DNA from: JAQGLW01 sp035995725
Lineage (GTDB): Bacteria; Pseudomonadota; Gammaproteobacteria; Burkholderiales; Burkholderiaceae_D
Direction of reading: 5' to 3'
NCBI GenBank assembly: GCA_035995725.1
Contig: DASYKE010000069.1
Location: forward strand, 1 to 64,000
Length of the DNA stretch: 64,000 nt
In this document: piece by piece, positions 1 to 8,406 of the stretch
How the letters are laid out: each line of letters starts with the position of its first letter
Numbering within the stretch: the first letter of the stretch is position 1
Translations under genes and position numbers: made by a program
Notes under the pieces: model-generated
Databases searched by the model: none
Seen by the model: the letters and a program-made list of their open reading frames with translations, nothing else
Told to the model about the DNA's origin: nothing

Positions 1-729
1 AAGTCGGTCGCCGACTACCAATACAACGTCGAAGTGTCGCGCAAAGTGGTCGAGTTTTCGCATACGATCGGCGTGACTGTCGAAGCGGAACTGGGCGTGC
101 TCGGCTCGCTGGAAACCATGAAGGGCGATAAGGAAGACGGTCACGGCGCCGAAGGCACGATGACGCGCGAACAATTGCTGACCGACGTCGGGCAGGCAGC
201 CGACTTCGTCAAGCTGACTGGCTGCGATGCGCTGGCGATTGCGATCGGCACCTCGCATGGCGCTTACAAGTTTTCGCGCAAGCCGACCGGCGACATTCTC
301 GCAATCGGCCGTATCAAGGAAATCCATGCGCGCATTCCCAACACGCACCTGGTGATGCATGGTTCTTCTTCGGTGCCGCAGGAACTGCTGGCCGAAATCC
401 GAGAGTTCGGCGGCGACATGAAGGAAACCTACGGTGTGCCGGTCGAGGAAATCCAGGAAGGTATCAAGCACGGTGTGCGCAAGGTCAATATCGACACCGA
501 CATCCGCCTTGCTATGACCGGCGCGATTCGCCGCTATCTGTTCGAGAACCCGTCCAAGTTCGATCCGCGCGATTACCTGAAACCGGCGCGTGAAGCGGCC
601 AAGCTGGTGTGCAAGGCACGTTACCTGTCATTCGGCTGTGAAGGCCAGGGCGCGAAGATCAAGCCGGTTCCGCTGGAAAAAATGGCTGAAAAGTACAAAA
701 AAGGCGAACTTGCGCAAATCGTGCAGTAA
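1..729 (+). CDS. fba: Fructose-bisphosphate aldolase class II, 5' end cut by window
   Basis: C-terminal part of a class II (metal-dependent) fructose-1,6-bisphosphate aldolase, which cleaves or forms fructose-1,6-bisphosphate in glycolysis and gluconeogenesis in the cytosol. The frame is open from base 1, so the true start lies upstream; the GTG at 34 is internal. Visible family signatures are VEAELGVLG, a GTSHGAYK stretch, the HGSSSVPQE segment with a metal-ligand histidine, and NIDTDIRLAMTGAIRRY near the end. The gene is followed by a hairpin terminator and then purC, an arrangement common in Burkholderiales. Identification is secure; only the start is missing. Confidence 0.95.
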   Translation, partial: KSVADYQYNVEVSRKVVEFSHTIGVTVEAELGVLGSLETMKGDKEDGHGAEGTMTREQLLTDVGQAADFVKLTGCDALAIAIGTSHGAYKFSRKPTGDILAIGRIKEIHARIPNTHLVMHGSSSVPQELLAEIREFGGDMKETYGVPVEEIQEGIKHGVRKVNIDTDIRLAMTGAIRRYLFENPSKFDPRDYLKPAREAAKLVCKARYLSFGCEGQGAKIKPVPLEKMAEKYKKGELAQIVQ

Positions 730-790
730 AATTATGGGTTAGCAGAGTGCGAGTCTCTGTCCTAATAAAACAGGCTTTTGAGCCAACCGG

Positions 791-820
791 CCGGCGGCGT
801 GTCAATACACCCGCCGGTTT
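791..820 (+). terminator. Probable rho-independent terminator after fba
   Basis: The arms CCGGCGG (791-797) and CCGCCGG (811-817) pair, extended inside by GTGT/ACAC with one bulged C and a CAAT loop, and followed by a short T run. It lies between the fba stop at 729 and the purC start at 838 and would separate the two transcripts. The T tract is only three bases before an A, so termination may be incomplete. Confidence 0.6.
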
Positions 821-837
821 AGCTTTATGGAAACCTC

Positions 838-1734
838 ATGAACACTCTTTACCAGTCCACCATCACGTCATTGCCGCTGCTCGGCCGTGGCAAGGTGCGC
901 GATAATTACGCGGTCGGCGACGATAAAATCCTGATTGTCACGACCGATCGCCTGTCGGCCTTCGATGTTGTGATGAATGAACCGATTCCAGACAAGGGCC
1001 TGGTACTGAACCAGATGTCCGATTTCTGGTTTGCCAGGCTGGCCACGATTGTCCCGAACCACCTGACCGGCATTGCGCCCGAGTCCGTGGTCCGCAAGGA
1101 TGAAGCGGCGCAGGTACGGGGGCGGGCCGTGGTCGCCAAGCGATTGCAGCCTGTCATGGTGGAGGCAGTGGTGCGCGGCTATATCATCGGTTCCGGCTGG
1201 AAGGACTATCAGGCCAGCGGCGCCATCTGCGGTGTTGCGCTGCCGCCCGGACTGCGCCAGGCCGACAAGCTGGCGGCACCGATCTTCACGCCGGCGGCCA
1301 AGGCCGACCGTGGCGAGCATGACGAAAACATCAGTTTCGCCGAAATGGAAAACCGCGTCGGCAAGGATCTGGCCGGCAAAATACGCGACATCAGCATCCA
1401 GCTGTACCAGGCGGCGGCAAATTACGCAGCGACGCGCGGCATCATCATTGCCGACACCAAGTTCGAATTCGGCCTCGACCAGCAAGGCAAGCTGCACCTG
1501 ATGGACGAGGTGCTGACTGCCGATTCCTCGCGCTTCTGGCCGGCGGATTCCTACGCACCCGGCATGTCGCCGCCATCGTTCGACAAGCAATTCGTACGCG
1601 ATTACCTGGAAACCCTTACCGACTGGAACAAGACCGCACCCGCACCGGCATTGCCGGCGGCCGTGATCGAAAAGACCGGCGCAAAATACCGCGAGGCGCT
1701 GGTGCGTCTGACCGGCGAACATCTGAAGGAGTGA
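838..1734 (+). CDS. purC: Phosphoribosylaminoimidazole-succinocarboxamide synthase
   Basis: SAICAR synthetase: joins aspartate to CAIR using ATP in de novo purine synthesis. The 298-residue length fits the longer betaproteobacterial/yeast-like form. Visible signatures are LLGRGKVRDNY near the N-terminus, TDRLSAFDVVMNEPIPDKG, VRGYIIGSGWKDY, and LMDEVLTADSSRFWP near the C-terminal third. The ATG is preceded by GGAAACCTC. It is the first gene of a purC-purE-purK run; purE begins one base after its stop, indicating co-transcription. No purine riboswitch was evident upstream. Confidence 0.97.
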   Translation: MNTLYQSTITSLPLLGRGKVRDNYAVGDDKILIVTTDRLSAFDVVMNEPIPDKGLVLNQMSDFWFARLATIVPNHLTGIAPESVVRKDEAAQVRGRAVVAKRLQPVMVEAVVRGYIIGSGWKDYQASGAICGVALPPGLRQADKLAAPIFTPAAKADRGEHDENISFAEMENRVGKDLAGKIRDISIQLYQAAANYAATRGIIIADTKFEFGLDQQGKLHLMDEVLTADSSRFWPADSYAPGMSPPSFDKQFVRDYLETLTDWNKTAPAPALPAAVIEKTGAKYREALVRLTGEHLKE

Positions 1735-1735
1735 C

Positions 1736-2242
1736 ATGACGGCTGAAACGCTTGCAGGCCAGCCCCTGGTGGGCGTGGTGATGGGATCGTCTTCCGACTG
1801 GGAAGTCATGCAGCATGCGGTCGCGATGCTGAAAGAATTCGGCATCGCGCATGAAGCGCTGGTCATTTCGGCGCACCGGATGCCGGATCAGATGTTCGCC
1901 TATGCCGAATCGGCAAGGCAACGCGGCTTGCGCGCCATTATCGCAGGAGCGGGCGGCGCGGCCCACCTGCCCGGCATGCTCGCCGCCAAGACGATCGTTC
2001 CGGTGCTCGGCGTGCCGGTGCCGTCGCAATATCTGCGCGGCGAAGATTCGCTGCTATCGATCGTGCAAATGCCGAAAGGCATACCGGTCGCCACGTTCGC
2101 CATCGGCGAGGCCGGCGCGGCCAACGCGGCGTTGGCCGCGATCGCGATGCTGGCAACTACCGACGATACGCTGGCTGCCAGTCTGCAGCGCTTTCGCGCC
2201 GCGCAAACCCAGGCCGCCGTTTCCATGTCGTTGCCGGCATGA
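1736..2242 (+). CDS. purE: N5-carboxyaminoimidazole ribonucleotide mutase
   Basis: Class I PurE, converting N5-CAIR to CAIR, the step between PurK and PurC. The protein has 168 residues. Signatures are GVVMGSSSDWEVM (phosphate-binding Ser-Ser-Asp), VISAHRMPDQM with the catalytic histidine, and AGAGGAAHLPGMLAAKT, followed by VPVPSQYLRGEDSLLSIVQMP. It starts one base after the purC stop and its end overlaps the purK start by four bases (ATGA), so the three genes are translationally coupled. The presence of purK supports the PurK-dependent N5-CAIR route. Confidence 0.97.
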   Translation: MTAETLAGQPLVGVVMGSSSDWEVMQHAVAMLKEFGIAHEALVISAHRMPDQMFAYAESARQRGLRAIIAGAGGAAHLPGMLAAKTIVPVLGVPVPSQYLRGEDSLLSIVQMPKGIPVATFAIGEAGAANAALAAIAMLATTDDTLAASLQRFRAAQTQAAVSMSLPA

Positions 2243-3453
2243 GCGACGCCGCGCAGCAAGTGCACCGCATGCGTCGCCCGTTTATTCCGTCCGCATTGCC
2301 TCCCACCTGGCTCGGGGTGATGGGCGGCGGGCAGCTGGGCCGCATGTTTGCACATGCCGCGCAAGCGATGGGTTACAAGGTCGCCGTGCTGGAGCCGGCG
2401 CGCGATTGTCCTGCCAGTCATGCCGCCGATCATCTTCTTTGTGCCGGCTATACCGATACCGCGGCGCTGGCCGAACTCGCTGCGCAATGCGTCGCGGTGA
2501 CCACCGAATTCGAAAACGTGCCGGCGCAGAGCCTGGAATTTCTGTCGGCCTGTACCTTCGTCGCACCCTCCGCGGCATGCGTATCGATCGCACAGGACCG
2601 GATCGAGGAAAAACGTTTTTTCACCCAGTGCGCTTCGGCGTCGGGCGTGCTTCCTGCGCCCCATAAGTTGATTGCATCGGCGGCCGACATTGACAGCATT
2701 CCCGATGCGCTGTTGCCTGGAATCCTGAAAACCGTGCGACTGGGGTATGACGGCAAAGGCCAGGTACGCGTGCGGACGCGCGAAGAAGCGCGTGCCGCAT
2801 TCGCCGGTATGAACGGGGTTGCCTGCGTGCTGGAAAAAATGCTGCCGCTGGCATACGAGATATCCGTGCTGGCTGCACGCGGCGCCGATGGGCAATCGGT
2901 GGTTTATCCGATTGCGGAGAACGTGCACCGCGACGGCATCCTGTTCACCACCACCGTCCCCGGACCCAACGTCTCGGCGGAGTCTGCGGCCAGGGCGCAG
3001 GATGCGGCACTGGCGATCAGCGCGCAGCTCGGATATGTCGGCGTACTGTGCATCGAATTTTTTGTGCTGCAGGACGGTTCGCTGGTGGTCAATGAGATGG
3101 CGCCGCGCCCGCATAACAGCGGACACTATACGATCGATGCTTGTGTCACCAGCCAGTTCGCGCAGCAGGTGCGCGCGATGGCAAGGCTGCCCTTGGGCGA
3201 CGTGCGTCAGCATTCACCGGCGGTAATGCTGAACATCCTGGGTGATATCTGGTTCGACGGCAAGGATGATCAACCGCGCGAACCGGCATGGGACCAGGTA
3301 CTGGCACTGCCGGGCGCAAACCTGCATCTGTACGGCAAGGACGAACCGCGGCGAGGGCGCAAGATGGGACATGTCACCTTCGTCGCGCCCACACTGGCGC
3401 AGGCGCAGGCAAGCCTGCGCTCGGCCTCCGCCTTGCTCGGAATTGCGATGTAA
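2239..3453 (+). CDS. purK: N5-carboxyaminoimidazole ribonucleotide synthase
   Basis: ATP-grasp enzyme that carboxylates AIR with bicarbonate and ATP to N5-CAIR, the substrate of PurE. The 404-residue protein has the N-terminal GVMGGGQLGRMFAHAAQAMG motif, a central ATP-grasp region with KTVRLGYDGKGQ and YEISVLAARG, and the C-terminal NEMAPRPHNSGHYTIDAC signature of PurK. It starts in an ATGA overlap with purE. The roughly 15 residues before the conserved core may be an extension, but the coupling favours this start. Confidence 0.97.
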   Translation: MSDAAQQVHRMRRPFIPSALPPTWLGVMGGGQLGRMFAHAAQAMGYKVAVLEPARDCPASHAADHLLCAGYTDTAALAELAAQCVAVTTEFENVPAQSLEFLSACTFVAPSAACVSIAQDRIEEKRFFTQCASASGVLPAPHKLIASAADIDSIPDALLPGILKTVRLGYDGKGQVRVRTREEARAAFAGMNGVACVLEKMLPLAYEISVLAARGADGQSVVYPIAENVHRDGILFTTTVPGPNVSAESAARAQDAALAISAQLGYVGVLCIEFFVLQDGSLVVNEMAPRPHNSGHYTIDACVTSQFAQQVRAMARLPLGDVRQHSPAVMLNILGDIWFDGKDDQPREPAWDQVLALPGANLHLYGKDEPRRGRKMGHVTFVAPTLAQAQASLRSASALLGIAM

Positions 3454-3476
3454 ACCCATGACGGCGATACTGCGAT

Positions 3477-4523
3477 ATGCATGACGACGTGATACCGGAT
3501 TTGCCTTCGATTCATGCCGCGGCGCGTAAGCTGGAGCAGGGCGGGCTTGTCGCTTTTCCCACCGAGACCGTGTACGGCCTGGGCGCGGACGCGGAAAATC
3601 CGGTTGCCATCGCCAAGATCTATGCGGCCAAAGGACGGCCGTCTAACCATCCGGTCATTGTGCATCTGCCGCCGCAGGCAGACATCGGCTACTGGGCCGA
3701 TTCGATTCCGGCACAAGCCCATCAACTCATCAGCGCTTTCTGGCCCGGTCCTCTTACGCTTGTCTTGAAGCGCGCCGCCCGCATTCCCGGCACGGTATCT
3801 GGCGGGCAGGATTCAGTCGGCCTGCGCTGCCCGTCGCATCCGGTTGCACAGGCATTGTTGCGCGCGTTCAAGCTAGGCAAAGGCGGCGTGGCCGCGCCAT
3901 CCGCCAACAAGTTCGGCCATGTCAGTCCGACCACCGCGCAGCACGTGCGCGATGAATTCGGAGCGGGAGGCCGGAATCCGGTGGACTGTATTCTGGATGG
4001 AGGGCAGAGCGCTGTCGGTATTGAATCGACGATCCTGGATCTGTCGCGGAGTTTGACGCATGGTCCGGTGCTGCTGCGTCCCGGTCATATCGGCGCGGAG
4101 CGCATTGCCGAAATCATCGGCATCTTGCCGCGCATGCCGGATGCCGGCGCGCCGCGCGCTTCCGGCACGCTCGAGTCCCACTACGCGCCGCGCACGCCGA
4201 TTGCGCTGGTTGCTTCCGAACAGTTGCCCGATACATTGCAACGACTGCTTTCGGCGGGAAAAAAGGTGGCGCTGATGCATTCTTCAGTATTTGCATTTTC
4301 GGATGCGATCGCGCAGTCCAGTTGCGTGCGAATCGCATTGCCGCCCGCTCCAGAGGATTACGCGCATGATTTGTATGCCGCCTTGCGTGCGATGGATGCG
4401 GCGAACGCCGACATCATTCTGGTTGAAGCGCCTCCGAACGACAGCAAGTGGCAAGGTGTCAATGATCGCCTGCGCCGCGCTGCATTCGACTCGGCCGGTG
4501 TTTTATCGCGCTTGCTGAAATAG
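3477..4523 (+). CDS. tsaC: L-threonylcarbamoyladenylate synthase (Sua5-type)
   Basis: Makes threonylcarbamoyl-AMP from threonine, bicarbonate and ATP, the first step of the t6A37 modification of ANN-decoding tRNAs. The 348-residue protein has an N-terminal YrdC/TsaC domain (GGLVAFPTETVYGLGADA, KIYAAKGRPSNHPVIVHL, APSANKFGHVSPTTAQHV, GQSAVGIESTILDL) plus a C-terminal Sua5 domain after GTLESHYAPRTP. The extra domain distinguishes it from the short TsaC form. It starts 24 bases after purK on the same strand and may be read from the same transcript. The symbol follows family use; sua5 or ywlC would also serve. Confidence 0.92.
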   Translation: MHDDVIPDLPSIHAAARKLEQGGLVAFPTETVYGLGADAENPVAIAKIYAAKGRPSNHPVIVHLPPQADIGYWADSIPAQAHQLISAFWPGPLTLVLKRAARIPGTVSGGQDSVGLRCPSHPVAQALLRAFKLGKGGVAAPSANKFGHVSPTTAQHVRDEFGAGGRNPVDCILDGGQSAVGIESTILDLSRSLTHGPVLLRPGHIGAERIAEIIGILPRMPDAGAPRASGTLESHYAPRTPIALVASEQLPDTLQRLLSAGKKVALMHSSVFAFSDAIAQSSCVRIALPPAPEDYAHDLYAALRAMDAANADIILVEAPPNDSKWQGVNDRLRRAAFDSAGVLSRLLK

Positions 4524-4562
4524 TGATTCGCTATTACCCGACCAGCATTTGCGCAAATTGTG

Positions 4563-4847
4563 TCAACGGCGTCTTCTTCCGAAACGCAATTTCATCGACA
4601 GGATGAAAAGCGCCACCACCAGCGTAAGTCCATTGGCGATGATCACCGGCCAGGCACCCACCATCAATCCGTAAACCAGCCACAGCGCGACTCCGGTCGT
4701 GAACATGCTGTACATGCCGAATGAAACATCATCGGCGCGCCGGGTCTTCCAGGTAAGCCATGCCTGCGGGACCAAGGCTGCAGTAGTCAGCATGGCAGCA
4801 AGAGTGCCGATCAGGTCAACAAAATGTTGAAAAGCAGTAACAGACAT
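4563..4847 (-). CDS. SemiSWEET family sugar transporter
   Basis: Small membrane protein of 94 residues with three predicted membrane helices and a PQ-loop motif (VPQAWLTWKTRRADDVSF). SemiSWEETs form dimers that move sugars across the inner membrane by facilitated diffusion; the substrate cannot be told from sequence. I chose the ATG giving MSVTAFQHFVDLIG, because the longer open frame adds about 39 non-hydrophobic residues not expected in this compact family. It is convergent with the Sua5 gene and upstream of nothing obviously related to sugar use. Confidence 0.85.
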   Translation of the reverse strand: MSVTAFQHFVDLIGTLAAMLTTAALVPQAWLTWKTRRADDVSFGMYSMFTTGVALWLVYGLMVGAWPVIIANGLTLVVALFILSMKLRFGRRRR

Positions 4848-5040
4848 CAGGTGTTTTTTTATGAAGGGTTCGAAAGGCAAAAAACCTTGGGAACCCGCGA
4901 TCAAGTCGTCGGGAAAACAGGGGCCTATGTAAGTGCCCGATAAAATGGGCTCCCGTTTTCGCATCCATGCGGCGTTTGCATTGACTGGAACGGCGCACTA
5001 CTTTTTTCACCAGTTCCCCCTGTGCCTTTCATGTGAGTGC

Positions 5041-6243
5041 TTACTGGAACGCCTGAATTCCGGTTTGCTCGCGACCCAGGATCAGTGCATGGATATCATG
5101 GGTGCCTTCATATGTGTTGACCACTTCCAGATTGAGCATGTGCCGGATCACGCCGAATTCATCCGAGATGCCATTGCCGCCCAGCATATCGCGTGCCATG
5201 CGAGCTACATCCAGTGCTTTGCCGCACGAGTTACGCTTCATCATCGATGTGATTGCGACCGCCGCGGTGCCTTCATCTTTCATCCGGCCCAGCCGCAGGC
5301 AGCCCTGCAAACCCATCGTGATTTCGGTTTGCATGTCGGCCAGCTTTTTCTGAATCAGCTGGTTTGCCGCCAATGGCTTGCCGAACTGCTTGCGGTCGAT
5401 CACGTATTGCCGGGCGATGTGCCAACATGATTCGGCCGCACCCAGCGCGCCCCATGCAATGCCGTAACGCGCGGAATTCAGGCATGCGAACGGCCCTTTC
5501 AAGCCGCGCACATCCGGAAAGGCATTCTCTTCAGGACAGAATACGCCATCCATCACGATTTCGCCGGTAATCGACGCGCGCAAGCCGAACTTGCCGTGAA
5601 TCGTGGGCGCGGACAGGCCCTTCATTCCTTTTTCGAGCAGGAAGCCGCGGATATCGCCGGCATCGTCCTTGGCCCAGACCACGAATATATCCGCGATCGG
5701 GGAATTGGAAATCCACATTTTGCTGCCGCTCAGCTGATAGCCGCCGGCGACTTTTTTTGCCCGTGTGATCATCGAGCCCGGATCCGAACCATGGTTCGGT
5801 TCGGTCAAGCCGAAGCAGCCGATCCATTCGCCGGTCACCAGCTTCGGCAGGTATTTCTGCTTTTGCGCTTCGGTGCCGAATTCATGAATCGGCACCATCA
5901 CCAGCGACGATTGCACGCTCATCATGGAGCGGTAGCCGGAATCGACGCGTTCGACTTCACGCGCGATCAAACCGTAGCTGACGTAATTCAATCCGGGGCC
6001 GCCGTACTGCTCGGGAATGGTTGGTCCCAATAAACCCAGCTCGCCCATTTCGCGAAATATCGACGGATCGGTTTGTTCATGGCGGAATGCCTCGAGCACA
6101 CGCGGAGCCAGTTTGTCCTGGCAATAGGCTTGGGCAGCGTCCCGGATCATCCGTTCGTCTTCGGTCAACTGGTCGGACAGCAGCAGCGGGTCGTCCCAGT
6201 GGAACTGTGCTTTCAATTTTTTGGCGGTGTCTGGAGAATTCAT
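5041..6243 (-). CDS. gcdH: Glutaryl-CoA dehydrogenase (acyl-CoA dehydrogenase family)
   Basis: FAD-dependent acyl-CoA dehydrogenase that oxidatively decarboxylates glutaryl-CoA to crotonyl-CoA in lysine, tryptophan and some aromatic degradation routes. The 400-residue protein has CFGLTEPNHGSDPGSM, ISNSPIADIFVVWAK, the RKQFGKPLAANQLIQKKLADM helix and YEGTHDIHALILGR with the expected catalytic glutamate. The N-terminal FHWDDPLLL opening is typical of GcdH. AAGGATC precedes the ATG. It lies 41 bases after the flavin reductase gene on the same strand, so the two may share a transcript. Confidence 0.92.
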   Translation of the reverse strand: MNSPDTAKKLKAQFHWDDPLLLSDQLTEDERMIRDAAQAYCQDKLAPRVLEAFRHEQTDPSIFREMGELGLLGPTIPEQYGGPGLNYVSYGLIAREVERVDSGYRSMMSVQSSLVMVPIHEFGTEAQKQKYLPKLVTGEWIGCFGLTEPNHGSDPGSMITRAKKVAGGYQLSGSKMWISNSPIADIFVVWAKDDAGDIRGFLLEKGMKGLSAPTIHGKFGLRASITGEIVMDGVFCPEENAFPDVRGLKGPFACLNSARYGIAWGALGAAESCWHIARQYVIDRKQFGKPLAANQLIQKKLADMQTEITMGLQGCLRLGRMKDEGTAAVAITSMMKRNSCGKALDVARMARDMLGGNGISDEFGVIRHMLNLEVVNTYEGTHDIHALILGREQTGIQAFQ

Positions 6244-6284
6244 GGTAGATCCTTAAAGTAATTGGTATGTCGCGATCCGCTGGT

Positions 6285-6884
6285 TTATCGCGTCCTGGTT
6301 CTGCCGGGACTTTCGCCGCCAAGGGCGGCCTCGGCGTCGGCTGTCCCAAGGGAACTTCCGCTGCTCGTCCCACGGGGGCTTCCTTCGGTCGTTGCGACAA
6401 AGCGGCCGCCATGAAACACCAGGGCGGGTTTCGGCTGCACGTCGCAGCGTTCCACTTCGCCAACGAAAATGACATGGTCTCCCTCTGGATAACGGCTGCG
6501 GTTATGGCATTCGAACCAGGCCGCAGCGCCTTTGAGGATCGGAAGCCCGGTATGGGACAGTTCGAAATCGACGCCTTCGAAACGGTTCTCGATGCGACGC
6601 GAGAAACGCTCGGCCAGTTCCGCCTGGTCGGCCGCCAGAACATTGATTACATAGTGCGAATTGCCGCTGAACACGGGCAGGCTGCTCGCTCCTTGCGCCA
6701 GGCTCCACAGCACCAGCGGAGGATCGAGCGAAACCGAATTGAAGGAACTGGCAGTCAGGCCGAAGAAATTTCCGTTCGGCAGCCTGGTAGTGATGACCGT
6801 GACGCCGGTGGCAAACTGGGATAACGCAGTGCGGAAATGGCTTGCAAATTCGGGCGACGCAGTGCGTGCGGAACGAGTGGACAT
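6285..6884 (-). CDS. Flavin reductase family protein with unusual repeat-encoded tail
   Basis: FMN-binding flavin reductase domain, which reduces flavin with NAD(P)H to feed a partner oxygenase. The core includes TGVTVITTRLPNGNFFGLTASSFNSV, SLDPPLVLWSL and HVIFVGEVERCD. I start at MSTRSARTASPEF; the frame extends 31 codons further upstream but that stretch looks untranslated. After FHGGRFVATT the protein gains about 32 Gly/Ser/Ala/Arg-rich residues encoded by G+C-rich tandem repeats (6344-6391), making it longer than usual for the family. No partner monooxygenase is adjacent. It is followed by gcdH. Confidence 0.8.
   Translation of the reverse strand: MSTRSARTASPEFASHFRTALSQFATGVTVITTRLPNGNFFGLTASSFNSVSLDPPLVLWSLAQGASSLPVFSGNSHYVINVLAADQAELAERFSRRIENRFEGVDFELSHTGLPILKGAAAWFECHNRSRYPEGDHVIFVGEVERCDVQPKPALVFHGGRFVATTEGSPRGTSSGSSLGTADAEAALGGESPGRTRTR
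6344..6391. repeat. Two adjacent 24-nt repeats in flavin reductase tail
   Basis: Positions 6344-6367 and 6368-6391 align at 17 of 24 bases, both beginning TCCCA and carrying a central GGG..CTTCC. They are in frame with the minus-strand flavin reductase gene and encode part of its Gly/Ser-rich tail. The unit length is a multiple of three. They resemble in style, but not clearly in sequence, the repeats at 16185-16268 and 23343-23406. Confidence 0.55.
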
Positions 6885-7002
6885 CTGAAGCCTGATATTA
6901 ATGAAATATTGGTAATTATGCCGAAAAAGAAGTTTCAATGGCGCATTACATGTTTTTATCCGTAGAATCTGCGTCATCAGATTACTAATATAGGCTCTTA
7001 AT

Positions 7003-7632
7003 ATGAACCTATTTGAACTGTTGCGCCAGCATGCACGAATTGAACCGGACGCAATGGCGGTTTCTTCAACCTATCGCAGCATGACGTATCGAAAACTGTG
7101 GTCCCGCATCGAGCGGGCGACGGCGCGCCTGCAAGGCGAATGGGGCATCAAAAGCGGCGACACGGTTGCTTACTGCGGGCAGGCGCATCCCGATGCAATT
7201 GTATTGTATGTTGCGCTGGCACGTTGCGCTGCCAGGCTGATACCGCTGGAACATCGGGCATTGCAGTCCCGGATCGGCGAAGTGGTGCGCGCGCTCGATG
7301 TAAGGATAGTCGTGCATGACGATCAGACACCGGTTGAAGCGGCTGACTTGCCGACGGCCTTTAAGCCGCTGTCGGCGCTGATCATGACCCGTTGCCATTA
7401 TCAGCCCTCGATCATTGCCGAAGATGCGGCGCGGCCCAGCCTGGTGGCCATTCGCTCGCTGGCAAATGGCCATGTTCGGAGCGAGCAAAAAAGTCTCGAT
7501 CGGATGATTGTGCGAACATCCGCCGCGCCGGATCGGGTTTACCCTGTTGCAGGCAGCTTGTTCGATGATGATGTCTTCGTTCCCGTTGTGTTGCAGGCTT
7601 TACTTGCAGGCCGAACACTGATTTTCGACTGA
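7003..7632 (+). CDS. Orphan N-terminal fragment of an AMP-forming acyl-CoA ligase (ANL superfamily)
   Basis: The 209-residue protein matches only the first part of ANL-superfamily adenylating enzymes: the opening LLRQHARIEPDAMAV, a MTYRKLWSRIERATARLQ helix, and KSGDTVAYCGQAHPDAIVLYVALARCAARLIPLEH. Full-length ligases run to 500-550 residues and carry the P-loop TSGTTG.PK motif, then YGxTE and a C-terminal lysine. None of these is present, and the open frame stops at a normal TGA. It could be a degraded ligase or a small protein that has lost catalysis. It is divergent from the flavin reductase gene; the Shine-Dalgarno is weak. Confidence 0.6.
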   Translation: MNLFELLRQHARIEPDAMAVSSTYRSMTYRKLWSRIERATARLQGEWGIKSGDTVAYCGQAHPDAIVLYVALARCAARLIPLEHRALQSRIGEVVRALDVRIVVHDDQTPVEAADLPTAFKPLSALIMTRCHYQPSIIAEDAARPSLVAIRSLANGHVRSEQKSLDRMIVRTSAAPDRVYPVAGSLFDDDVFVPVVLQALLAGRTLIFD

Positions 7633-7763
7633 TGCCATGGATGTCACTTTGGCAATCTGTGTTGACTGAACCATAATTTATTCAAGCCGACTGAATCAGG
7701 TAGGCATTACCGGAAGTTTGCGCTAAAGTGATAGCAAAGAGTAACGCGGAAGGGGTGAAATTC

Positions 7764-8303
7764 ATGGCAACTGAAACGGCAACGCTGGGTGGCGGATGCT
7801 TTTGGTGCCTGGAGGCAGTGTACCAAGAGTTGAATGGAGTGCAGCATGTGGAATCCGGCTATACCGGCGGCCATATGCCCAATCCGAGCTATGAAAAAGT
7901 ATGCGAAGGCACTACCGGCCACGCTGAAGTGGTTCGGGTTACGTTCGATCCTGCTGTCATCGGCTATCGTGAAATTCTCGAGATATTTTTCACAATCCAT
8001 GACCCGACCACGCCGAATCGTCAAGGTAACGATGTCGGTACCCAGTATCGTTCAGCGATTTATTTTCATTCGCCCGAGCAAAAGGAGACGGCCAGGCATG
8101 TGATCGCCGAAATGGCCAATGTCTGGGATGCGCCTATCGTCACCGAGCTGAGTCCTGCCGGGACGTATTACAAGGCGGAGGATTATCATCAGAACTATTT
8201 CCGCCGCAACCCGTTGCAAGGCTATTGCGCTTTTGTCGTCGCGCCGAAACTTGTGAAATTCAGGAAAACGTTCGCCGATAAAATGAAACCTCAATCGGCC
8301 TGA
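7764..8303 (+). CDS. msrA: Peptide-methionine (S)-S-oxide reductase
   Basis: Repairs methionine-S-sulfoxide in proteins and free amino acid, using thioredoxin. From the ATG at 7764 it has 179 residues. The catalytic GGGCFWCLE motif is near the N-terminus, followed by ESGYTGGHMPNPSYEKVCEGTTGHAEVV and IFFTIHDPTTPNRQGNDVGTQYRS, and then YHQNYFRRNP. A GTG at 7728 is in frame, but GGAAGGGG sits just before 7764 and the family starts there. It is monocistronic by spacing. Confidence 0.95.
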   Translation: MATETATLGGGCFWCLEAVYQELNGVQHVESGYTGGHMPNPSYEKVCEGTTGHAEVVRVTFDPAVIGYREILEIFFTIHDPTTPNRQGNDVGTQYRSAIYFHSPEQKETARHVIAEMANVWDAPIVTELSPAGTYYKAEDYHQNYFRRNPLQGYCAFVVAPKLVKFRKTFADKMKPQSA

Positions 8304-8406
8304 CGCATTCGGCGCGAATAGCCCGGCTTTGAAAAAGCGCGCGGCCGTGCAAAAGAATCAAGGTGGATCGGGCGACAATCCACACAATCACGATCACGGG
8401 TATCAA

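Noticed and set aside
1900..3213. Long antisense open frame (437 codons) opposite purE and purK
   Set aside because: It is Arg/His/Cys-rich with no recognisable motif, and lies opposite two clear purine genes in G+C-rich DNA, where such shadows are expected.
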